The translations under genes and the position numbers were made by a program. From assembly GCF_022376445.1 (NCBI RefSeq), contig NW_025955366.1:1-34828 (forward strand): a stretch of 34,828 nt of DNA. The letters are read 5' to 3'. Shown here one piece after another: positions 20,100 to 29,521 of the stretch. Under the pieces are notes generated by a model. It was not told the DNA's origin. It searched no databases and saw only the letters and a list, made by a program, of their open reading frames with translations. Position 1 is the stretch's first letter, and every line of letters starts with the position of its first letter. The stretch is from Fomitopsis serialis. Taxonomy: Eukaryota; Basidiomycota; Agaricomycetes; Polyporales; Fomitopsidaceae.

Positions 20100-23000
20100 C
20101 TACCATAGAGTTTGATAAGCGTATTTACTGGCCCAGTTGTTCAACAAAAACCTATGTGCTTTGTCCAGTACGTTGTCAGTGGTCCAGTCATTCGGAACGT
20201 TGGGACGTGAGTTCGTACGAGTGGGGTTTGGGAAATGGGGAACTAATTGACAGGACTGGCGGATCATTCGTAAAGGTACTACGTCTCCAGGCGGCGTGCC
20301 GTCCGCCCTAAGGGGCATCTTTCGGACATCGTACATCATGTGTACGGGGTCGGCAGCGGCAGGGAGTTTGGCATACCATTCAACGTAGGCCAGGGGGCCT
20401 TGCTGTGCCCATTCCTCTGGGGCTGGCATCTCTGAGACAGCACCGTGTTGGTAGATCTTCTCTGGTAGCTTGAAGATCGTTTTGACTCGCCCTATGCGAG
20501 TTCCTGGTGAAAGTTTGTTTAGACAGTAGAAATGAGATGTGTTGACCTACTCACCTTGGAGACCAGTTGCCTCAGCATTGTCGTCTCGCAAGACCACGAC
20601 CGTATCGAACCGTGCGGGTTCTGTTCCGCAAGACGGCTTCGCCTTGACTGCGTCGCGATCTGGGTTGTCGTCGGTGAGGGGAACAGTGGTGAACTTGACA
20701 CCGTGGAAGACGTCGAGGCGGGAGAAAGGGAGGTATGAGCTCGCTTTCTCCGCCTCAGCGGCTGTAAGGGGGCGACCTAGCTTCATGAAATATATGTGTT
20801 GATTGAGGGCTTTTGCGAAGCCCGGTGCTTGATGCTTGTCCGCAATGGACGAGATGGACTGTTGCGAGACGGAAGGATGTTTTGGCAAAGATAGGCTGGC
20901 TTGAGGACGGTGTGACTGTGCTCCTGGAACTGCTGGAACGCCAGGAGATTCGTTTGATGCAATGCGCTCCTCGTGGAGTCTCTGACGAAGCGTCTCAAAC
21001 ATGGCTACCTTCTCCTGACGTTCGAGCCACTTGGTCATTTGAGGGCGCTCGTTGCGATGGTTGGACGCTCGCCAAGCCTTCTTCGCGCAGTCGATGTGCA
21101 GGCGTTCAAAGAGTTCAGTATTATAATTGTCGGTAGTGCCCAGGTTGCGAATAGAATCGATGTAGTGGTGGAGGGAGTGGAACTTAGGTATATTTAGATG
21201 TTCGCGTATGCCAAGGGTCTTCAGGATCTCCTTGTTCTTGTGGTAAGTCTTCAGCGCGTCCTCCAAATAGGTGAGCGTCGTGTCGTCGTGCGTCGAGTAC
21301 TGAGCGATGTATATGAAGTCGAGAAGAGCACGGAACGTGGTGATGACGGCGTGAGGTAGGCGTCCGACGAGACATCCCAGCAGGATTCGAGCGATATCCT
21401 TGCGTTCACCGCCAGATACCTGAGACAGGGAGGAAATCCCATTCTTGAAATGGCGTGTGCCGTATGCAGGCGGTAAGCAGCGAATTCGTTGGTCGAGTTC
21501 GGATTCGTCCATAAGTTCGCTGCACCACTCTAGAATGTGCTTGAAAACTCCTTGGTAGAGTTGGTGGAGGATATCGGGTGTGATGCAGTGGTGGATGTCG
21601 GTGTAGGGTAGGTCCTTCCAGAACGGTTCGACAACGTATCCTGATACGTTGTATTCCTTGCAAGCGTTGTAGAATGCCGCCGTGCCCTTCTTGCCACGAG
21701 TTTTGGCCTTCTGCAGGACATCCAACGTCCAGATCTGTCGGCGTGGCGTCTTCGAGGTATCGTCTCCGAGAGCTGCCTCTGAGCACTGGCAGACACTGCA
21801 GGTGCCGTACTTGGTGCACGTCACCAAGCACTGCTCGGGGTAGTCAGCGACGTAGGACGCGAGCACAGGGTGAACGCGCCGAATTTTCCCGTCTCCTCCT
21901 GTCACGTTGATGCCCTCCTTTCCAGCCCGGATGAGTGGCTCCAAGATGATTTTGACGGAGGCATGGAACAATTGCTGAACAAGCGCGCGATGTTTGCGAT
22001 CACTGAGGCCGGTAGAGTCGACCTTGTCAACGGAGAGGTATCCTATTAGGATGCACGCATGCTCTGAAGGCTTGCGACGCAGAGCCTTCGGGATGTTGCC
22101 AAGCGTCATGTAGACGGGGTACGCGGACTTGTTCCCAGAAAATTGTGTAAGTTGCGTCTTGTCCGTCGAAATAATGACGGGGGCCAGAGCGGCTCCCTCC
22201 GGTAGTAGGCTCTGAGGTAGCATAGCAATGAGTACATGTCTAGCAATATCAATGAAATGAAATGAAAAACCTACCTGTACGGCATTCCACCATTTTCCTG
22301 TCCACATCTCTGTGTAGATGCGGTTCTTGCGACTCGCGTCCGAGAAGATCCGACGTGGGCGATACACGATGCGGTCCGCGTGAGCAGGGTTTCCCAGTAA
22401 CGCCCTGATCGCCGCTATGATGTCGCGGAACTGGATGAGATGTTGCTCACCCGGTCGGTCCTTGAACGTTATCCATTGCTCCATCCACTCGGCTCTCTCG
22501 GGTATTGAATCGACCTTTTGCAGGAGTGCGCGCATGTTATGGTAAGATAGGCCAAGTTTCTCTCGTACCTATATCTTTAATCAGAAGGCTGAAAGTTGTT
22601 TTGAATCACAGGAAACTCACGTTAGGTATGTTCAGAAATCGGTCAACAGCCCCTTGGCTGATGCCCTCCTTGACGCACCAGGAGGCGATCTCCCAGTCCG
22701 TCTCTGAATCGAACGGCTCCCACAGAGAGCTTTCATCTATAATATTAGGTGAGCCCGTCACGTCTGTCTTGTAACAAATTACAAGTCCACTTACCTGTCG
22801 GGTCTCCGTCATCGGCATCTTCGGAGCCCTGTTTTGCAAAATGCTTCCGCCATGCATCCCTCATAGTCCGTCCCTCTCCCACCACACGTCCAGCAGTCTT
22901 GTTGACCTCCTCTACTCTAGTGTCTTCGTCGTCGTCTAGTTGTATAGCCGACCGACGACCGCGGGCACCCGAAGACGAGGATTCCGCAGGAGCATCGCAG

Positions 23001-23457
23001 CCTGACGCACTAGGGATGGGCAACGGGACGAACATTAATTCGTGGTCGGTCTGCGAGCCTAAGCTATCGTCTTCATCTGCCGTACTCTCACTGTCATCGC
23101 GCCCTGGATGTGATTCTGAATTTGAAGACCCTTCGCCTCTGTTGTAGGCAGTGCCCTGTAACGTACGTGTGGTAGGTAGCTGGGGCCTTTATAGAATGAG
23201 TTATGGTAGTGTAGAGGACGTGGATTCAATTCTCACCTAGAGCTACTGCTGCGACTCATTTCCTCTGAATGCGAACCGGATTCCTCAGCATCAGCATCCA
23301 ACATGAATACGGCTTTTAATTTGCCCTTTTTATACCATGCGCATTTGCGGCTTGTAGACTGGTGAGCCATCAGTCCCTGCATGGTATCGAAAGTCTCGTC
23401 GCAAGCGGCACATGTCTGCGCCAGCAAGGCCTCCAAGTGGCCCCGTTTCTTGGACAT
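20100..23457 (-). CDS. Plavaka-family transposase, apparently intact
   Basis: Predicted complement(join(20100..20503,20555..22211,22275..22568,22621..22736,22795..23138,23237..23457)), 1011 aa, with all phases agreeing and no stop. The start at 23457 (MSKKRGHLEALL) was chosen because the upstream in-frame ATG at 23487 lies in a likely 5' UTR intron. The N-terminus has a C2HC-type finger (CAACDE ... GLMAHQSTSRKC); an acidic linker follows. The core has the Plavaka hallmarks IISTDKTQLTQFSGNKSAYP, TLGNIPK, the CTKYGTCSVCQ cysteine pairs, ITPDILHQLYQGVFKH and KFHSLHHYIDSIRNLG. The C-terminal exon carries LAYVEWYAKL and ends near KYAYQTLW. Plavaka are DNA transposons of Agaricomycotina, related to CACTA/KDZ-type elements. 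The element termini were not identified. Confidence 0.88.
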
Positions 23458-23487
23458 GATCTTCAACCCTTGGTGAGTATTCGACAT

Positions 23488-24413
23488 CCAGAGAGATTAT
23501 TCTGAGACTCACCAGTTATGTCCAGCAACGTTGTGTTGTTCCAGAAAGTTGGAGAGACAGAGTAAAAAGTGAGCAAGCGACCCTGGAGGCTAATTCCGGT
23601 GAGGTGCCAGCCGCCCAAGATCGTTATGGACTTGATTACGTCCTGGGAGCTCTGCAGCGCTTACGTCGCACGTCAGTTCGCTTCAGTCGCACATCCGTTC
23701 GCTTCGTTCATTCCCTCACTCCCTCACGCATGTTGACTTGAACACTCACACATGTATTCGGTATGTTTTCAGTACGTGACCTCTATTTGTTTCTCCTTCA
23801 GTGAGAAGTGGACGTAACGTTAACTGTAACGCCGTCCGCTCAAATCGCACAACACTCTCTGGATGCAGAAAGCTAGTGAGTGCGATGTTATTTCCCCTGA
23901 GCCCACAGTAACTCACGCCTGTTGTACTGTATGTACCTTTGCGCAGCGACACGACCGCATGGTGTAACCGACCCACCGCACGGCGTAAGTCGATTACGCC
24001 TCGACGCAGGGCGTGGCGCGGAGCGTATGTTTTGATGGTGTGCCTCATTTGGACGGCCGCAAGGGCATTGCGGCCGTCCAAATGAGGCAACTATTGCACA
24101 CCAGCCGCTCGGCGTCGGCCGCCGTGGCCAGCGGGGTTCAGGGGTCCCAGGTGCGACGCTAGATGTGAGGTCCTGCGTGCAATGCCAGACGTGAGTGCCT
24201 GGTGCCTTAAGATAACGTTGGCTAACCTTGAAGTTGAGTTCCGGGCTAGGGACTTCATAGAAGAGTCGAAGCATGAGGGAGAGTTCGAGGGCACGGATGC
24301 GCTGCCGGAGGAGGTCACTGGATACAACATGTACCGGTGTGTCCCTAACTTCTTCCTTTCACGTATGAGGGTTCTATCTCATCGTTTTCCTCTAATCTCC
24401 AGTTCCCAACCTC
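23488..24413. other. intergenic region between Plavaka and the next gene
   Basis: About 0.9 kb. It holds the promoter of the Plavaka gene (reading left), repeats of GTTCGCTTC and TCACTCCCTCA near 23690-23730, the inverted repeat at 24041-24089 and a short + ORF from 24182 that may be a 5' leader. No other gene is supported. Confidence 0.4.
24041..24089. repeat. perfect 22-bp inverted repeat with 5-bp loop
   Basis: Arms 24041-24062 (TGCCTCATTTGGACGGCCGC plus AA) and 24068-24089 are exact reverse complements around GGGCA. An outer GGTGTG/CACACC pair extends the pairing after a 6-base bulge. A hairpin this strong could be a transposon terminus junction, a MITE remnant, or a transcript-ending structure. 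It does not carry the CTRR tail of a Helitron. Confidence 0.85.
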
Positions 24414-26707
24414 ATGGCCTCCTCTCACTACCACGGCCTGCACAACCCTCGCATCGTGTCCCCCACTCAAGACGACGATTTGGGACATCCCCTCCACTAC
24501 GGATTTCGCTACGTCGACTCGACTGAGCTCAAGGCAAACCTTGAGCTCGACCACAACGACGAAGACCGCTCCGATAGATCCTCTGGGGGAGACACAGGTA
24601 TGTCAACGGGCTGTCTTCGTCAGACACAGCGAAGTAACTAACTGTGCCATGAATTAGCCGTGCTATCCTCTTCACCGTTGTCCTCCCTCGGACACACGTT
24701 TTCTTCACCACCTCTCGACCCCCGGCGCCACACGAAGGACAACATCCCCTCTAAGAGATCAGCCAACTACGACCACTACCTTGCCCACGCCATCCGTTCC
24801 TGGCACCTTGCCGACCAGGTGTTCGGCGACTTGCTGCAGGAAGACGATTTCCCCTTCCTCTTTGATCAGCAGACAGTAAGCCAACTTCACTTCATTCAAT
24901 TCTTATGAACCTATCCTGACAGTTATCGTGAATTACAGACTAGGAACGACATAAGCGAAGGCGTCTGGAAAGAGGCTTGCGCCTACATCGACCACAATTC
25001 GGAAATCCTCGAATTCTTCTCGTGAGCACACACGTAGTATTCCTTGAATTTGTGCCTGATTAATTCTTCCAGATTCCATTACGATCCTGATAGACGCATT
25101 CTCACCGTCATGGCGCCCCTCGCCCTCCACGAAATCGTCAACGCCGCCATGCTGGGTGCTGCAGAAGACGCCCACATCGCCGTCGACAAACACCAGAGTT
25201 TACTGATCGACCGAAATCGACCCCTGAAGGACGAAACATCGCGGCAAACACCAGACGGAATGGTTGCCGTCCAGTACTTCAATACCGTCAAGCCCCCTGG
25301 GAGCGATATACTTGAAGAAGTCGATAAGCAGGACGATGTGATCGTCATCCAGACAGGGGCTAAGCAGCGCGTAGACCTGCTGACAGAGAAGGTGAGTGAT
25401 ATTTCCGAGTGCTCAGAACCGCCATGATACTGACGTATCATAGTTAGGAAAGGCCATGGTCTTTGAAGGCCCTGTGCTTTTCATCGGCGTGAAGTTGCAC
25501 GAGTTCCCTTACATCGATCCAGAAGTGCCTCGACCCGATGCGGACGGTTTTGTCCCGGGAGGTGGCGAAGCGAACGACGTTCTCTGCACGGGCTTTAAGC
25601 GTGACGACCAGGTCCTCATCGGGCGCATCAAAGCTACGCTATTGGCCTTCGTCCCCTCCGACCTTGACGCTGTGCGTGAAACACACGAGAACATGGAAGG
25701 GTGCGATGATTGGCGGTCGTGGGTCCTTAAACTTTTGGGGACGGTAAGTCACATCCTTAATCATTGCTATCCTAGATCATGCTAATTCTAGTCCATCGAT
25801 CCAGCCTGTCTTACATGACTACGAGGGTAGGAACTTGCTGCCCGTGGAGAAGGAGGTGGAAATGATCAAGACCGAAGACAGCGATGATGAGGAGGAGGAC
25901 GAGGACGTGGAGGAGGAAGAGGAAGGTAGCCAGGTGGAGACGATCCCCGACAACGAGACAGTGTCCGACAACGAGACAGTGTCCGACAACAACTCTGACG
26001 TTGAGCTGCTCCTCGAGGACGACGATGTGCGGCAGGCGATGTACGCGGTGGTCGATCGCTGGATGGAGGGCATCCGCATGGCCAGGGCTACGGCATACGA
26101 CCAGCGCAGTGATGCCTGGGTACGGGAAGCCGTGCTGAGCGGTAATCGCAAGCACGCAAGCGAAGTCGTGAAGCGCCTGGACGTCCAAGGCAATCCCGAC
26201 TTGACACAGCCTCCTATCGTCAACCCCATACCAGCACTCATTCAAGGGATCAAGAGAGCCGCTCGCATCAAAGCCCGGGATACCTTCCGACGTCTAGCGT
26301 ACCGAAAGACCGTTGAGCTCGACACAAGGACTCCCGAACAACGGCGGACGGAGGCGCTGAACTCGCACCTGAAAGACCTGCGAGGCATCGCCACGTCGAT
26401 CAAGCGGGTGCACCCTTCCGACTCTGACGACGAGTCCGCTTCCAGTTCTGAGGTCGAGGCAACCGCCGCGGACAAGGCTCGAGTCGCAGATTATAAGAAG
26501 CAGCGTCGCCTGGTCACGCCGCCGCCGTCGCCTGTGCCTGCTCCGAAGGTACTCCAAGTGAGCCCGACATCCTCTGAGGAGGTGTGGCTGGACAAGGTCG
26601 TCAAGGACGACGACAACAGTGCCGACGAGTACCAGGAGGTACTGGGCAGTCCGTCCATCGGACGATCCACTCGGATCACTCGGTACCAGGCTAACAGGGG
26701 GGATTGA
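24414..26707 (+). CDS. unrecognised 668-aa protein with acidic tail
   Basis: Predicted join(24414..24597,24658..24875,24939..25021,25073..25391,25444..25743,25805..26707), 668 aa, all phases consistent, introns 50-65 bp. The start ATG at 24414 heads a continuous frame. Residues 1-90 are His/Asp/Ser-rich. A folded part spans about 90-370 and contains NYDHYLAHAIRSWHLADQVF, VWKEACAYIDHNSEILEFF, LALHEIVNAAMLGAAEDAHI, TPDGMVAVQYFN and DDVIVIQTGAKQ. The last two are loosely like the D...ExK spacing of PD-(D/E)xK nucleases, but the Glu is absent, so I do not claim it. From about 380 the chain is very acidic (DDEEEDEDVEEEEEG) with a tandem DNETVS repeat, then helical and basic, ending with ITRYQANRGD. 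Probably nuclear. It is the upstream + strand neighbour of the TET/JBP gene. Family unknown. Confidence 0.7.
25949..25990 (+). repeat. 18-bp in-frame tandem repeat
   Basis: GACAACGAGACAGTGTCC occurs twice exactly and starts a third time. It encodes DNETVS repeats in the acidic segment of the 24414-26707 protein. The unit keeps the reading frame, so length change would be tolerated. Confidence 0.8.
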
Positions 26708-26946
26708 GAGCAGGCGTGAGCGAGGTTAGGTAGAGGTTGACATGCCTCTGGCGCGGCGTCGTCGACGTGCCTCCGTCACGGCATGTACGTGTTTCTCTAT
26801 TCAGGTATATCGTCTGTCGTATTATCGTCTGTCGTATCGTTGTATTATCATCTCAGTCATCACGCTGTTGTAGGTCACAGTTATGAAGCATAGATCTATT
26901 CGCGAGCACACTGGACTATTCGTAACAACCATCCGTAAGTAATGCC

Positions 26947-27589
26947 TCATTCTGCAGTGTTCGACGGCGAGGTCGATCGTTCAACACGCCGCTTGCGCAC
27001 TCGCTGTCGCCTGGTCTCCCGGCCCGTTTTGACTTCGTGTTGCCGTTTCTTCACGGTGGGGACCTTTGACGTTCTAGGAGCAGAGTGTTTGCCGCGTGAA
27101 GACGGAGAAGTTGGTTTGTGAGCTATCTGGCAGAGGGTGATGATCGCTCAGAATGTGATGTCCAAGATCCACAAGCAACGCACTCACTTTGTTGGCCAAC
27201 CGCGCGCTGGATCTAGTGCTCCGGGCGCCCGACGAAGACGAGCTCGACGCAGCAGTCGACGCAGCAGTCGACGCAGCAGTCGACACGTCAGTAGCCCGCC
27301 TGGCCACACTCAGGGTGAGCTCCGAGTCGTCTTCGTCATCCGAAGAGACCAGATCGATCACGACCGGTCCCTGCGTTTGGCGGACATGTGGTGGCAGAGG
27401 ACGCCTTGAATAATCCTCCGTGTTGAGGTACCCGCAGTAAACTAAACCATCCTCCTCGAGCTTCGTCCGGTGGACCTCACTCTTCTCGACGTCGACGCGC
27501 TGGAACCCGAGGTATTGGACCTCATCATCAGCGGGTCCAGGGTAGTTCCGAGGGCGGTTCCGGGGTCGAGGGCGGTTCCGGGGTGGCAT
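26947..27589 (-). CDS. small nuclear-like protein with SUMO-interaction-type motif
   Basis: Predicted complement(join(26947..27126,27188..27589)), 193 aa, one 61-bp intron, phase 0 on both sides with acceptor CAG. It starts with an Arg/Pro repeat (RNRPRPRNRPRN). Residues about 74-87 read PVVIDLVSSDDEDD, the hydrophobic-core-plus-acidic pattern of SUMO-interaction motifs. Then comes a STAASTAASTAASSSSS run and a strongly basic C-terminus (KKRQHEVKTGRETRRQRVRK). No enzymatic domain is present. It is convergent with the 24414-26707 gene (239 bp apart). Family not recognised. Confidence 0.6.
27224..27290 (+). repeat. GACGCAGCAGTC tandem repeat in coding sequence
   Basis: A 12-base unit GTCGACGCAGCA is repeated about three times. 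On the - strand it encodes the STAASTAAS run of the small SUMO-motif protein. It is an in-frame minisatellite. Confidence 0.7.
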
Positions 27590-28109
27590 GGCTTGTATGA
27601 CAGGTACGGGTAAGAGATGAGTACATGAGAAAAGAGATTAGCCTACCAGATGCGAATTTTGCTTGAGGATGTTGTTCGTGCGGGACAAGGACTTTGTGAC
27701 GGCACGACGCAGGGGACGCGGAGTTGTTCAGATCTCGATCTCAATCTCAATTGCCAGCCCGCCACCTGTCGCCTGAATGCCTGCTCTCCCTCGTTCCCTA
27801 CGCTTGTCAACACTTCGCCGCTCTCACTGGCCTGCATATACTTGCCCGCACACACTTGCCCGCATACACTCGCCTGCGCCCATCAACCTGTCCGTCTACT
27901 CGCCCCATCGCATCGCATCGCATCGCATCTCCTTCCGACTCTTCTGCCTCACGACCCACGCGCATTCACTATATCCCCTGCACCCTGAACAACATACTCG
28001 ACGACGTACCCAACGACACTCACGGCGCCACTGACCTAGTATTCAGCCAAGACGATCACGGCGTGTCCAGGCGAGCGCAAGGTCAACGAGACGACGGGGG
28101 ACTGGTACG
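27590..28109. other. divergent promoter region with CATCG microsatellite
   Basis: About 520 bp between divergently read genes. It is rich in C/T and CA runs typical of fungal 5' untranslated leaders, with repeated TTGCCCGCACAC-like segments at 27841-27870. A (CATCG)n tract of five units lies at 27906-27930. No ORF with protein-like content was accepted here. Confidence 0.45.
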
Positions 28110-29105
28110 ATGGGAACGGGTCGTCCGGCAGCCAAGGCCGTCTCTAGCCTGGTGAGCGGGTCCTTCGGTGCTAATGAAACTCCTGCTCCCGTCAGAGCAG
28201 TTCGAGCTCGAACGACGTTTGCAGATGCTGCAAGGCACCGACGACGCACAAAAGCGCGTGAGACTTACAGGTGAGTCAGACGTGCTGGACAGCGGTGCCA
28301 CGAGTTGACATGGGCACCTTGAGCAACAGCAGCAGACAGTTGTCTCGGAGGTTGACCAGGCAGCCAAGGGCGGCGAGGGAGGTAGCACACGCCATTGGCG
28401 TCTGGACACTGCCATCCATGTCTGTCCGCACGCAGAAGATGGCATGCACGAACGTGGTGGATCACATCCGTGTGATTGACTCGACGGAGATGGCTGGACA
28501 GCGCACGAATATACGCATCCATTCAACGACCGGAGCGCGTTGTGCACGTCCAGAGCACGTCGCTCACATCCGGACACATCCCGACGGCGCGGCACATCAC
28601 CTGCATCATGACACACAAAACTCAGCACGTGCAGGTCGAGCGTGGAGAGCACAACGTGCCCGCGCTGCCCATACATACTCGGGGCTGTCCGTACACGCCG
28701 TCGTCGGGCGATCTCCAGGCATTGCGTGGCCGCCGACCAACATACCGTGAAACCGGTATGTCTCTTGTCGTCCGTACATGGCTGCGTATCGTACTCATAT
28801 TCGCGACACGCACACGCCTTCACGACAGGACTGCCACGGGCCAGGTGATCGCCATGCCGACAAGACCCAGTGGCCCTCGGTGTCCCTGCGACAACGCTGT
28901 GCGAGGCCGAGACGGGGTCGACGTTCATCGCCCGACGGTATGCTAACTGATTTCTTCGTGCATGCTGAGGAGCTGACACTTTGTTTGCAGGTCGCCAGAG
29001 CCAATTGCAGGGCTCGACACGCACCGCATCCGCCCAGTTAACGTCACTACGCCCTCGTCTCGATCGATTCACGAGACTTGGGCGTTCGTTCGGTGTTTTC
29101 AGTTC
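28110..29105 (+). CDS. poorly resolved + strand exons, unknown
   Basis: From ATG 28110, a frame (MGTGRPAAKAVSSLVSGSFG) runs to a GTGAGT donor at 28271. After a possible intron, QTVVSEVDQAAKGGEGGSTR continues, then the reading becomes uncertain. A later protein-like exon (GLDTHRIRPVNVTTPSS) ends at a GTACGC donor near 29105. Frame phases between these pieces do not join cleanly, so this is either a decayed gene, an extended 5' part of the TET/JBP gene, or two small genes. A 329-residue ORF on the opposite strand (28083-29072) appears to be its shadow. Confidence 0.3.
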
Positions 29106-29521
29106 GGTACGCGCCGGGGGCGGCGCACCGGGCAGTGAGGAGAGTGGGCGGTGGATGAGTAAGGCGCGTTGGCGGTCACCATGTATGAGGCGGTAGGAGT
29201 CGGTAGGACTACAGGACTTGTAGTGGCAGTGTGGTACCGGGTAATAACTACGGCAGACAAGGTTTGTATTCCGAATGGCAGAGCCCCTTCGTACGTTGAG
29301 ATAAACAGATTACCATTTGGTGTTAAAAAAACACCTGGTTATATCTCTCGCTGACTGAGTGATCTGGTGACTTCGCTGCTCAAAAATCCACTGCAGACGG
29401 TCTACTCGTCGAGAGAGGGACTTTTATCGGAATTTCACAGCCGCAATATTCAAGTCCGTCACCGCGTAGAGACAGTGCTTGTCTCTGGCTGTGCTCGTCA
29501 CCTCGAACACCGTCAACAGCG
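29106..29521. other. region upstream of the TET/JBP gene
   Basis: About 400 bp with no convincing coding frame. It is AT-richer in 29230-29440 and includes TTAAAAAAAC at 29321-29332. It probably contains the promoter and leader of the TET/JBP gene if the start at 29522 is right. Confidence 0.35.

Noticed and set aside
23160..23236. tRNA-like B-box sequence (GTGGATTCAATTCTCAC)
   Set aside because: No cloverleaf can be folded around it, and it falls inside an intron of the Plavaka gene.
24041..24089. Helitron 3' terminal hairpin
   Set aside because: The hairpin is followed by ACTATT rather than CTRRT, and no Rep/helicase coding is seen in the window.
25250..25380. PD-(D/E)xK nuclease active site in the 24414-26707 protein
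   Set aside because: The Asp-Gly motif is present, but the Glu of the ExK is replaced (QTGAK), so the call stays only as a question.
27906..27930. CRISPR-like short repeats
   Set aside because: A simple CATCG microsatellite without spacers, in a eukaryotic genome.
28083..29072. 329-aa - strand ORF
   Set aside because: Composition is Cys/Ser/Arg-rich without domain pattern. Protein-like splice-flanked frames lie on the + strand, so it is most likely a shadow.
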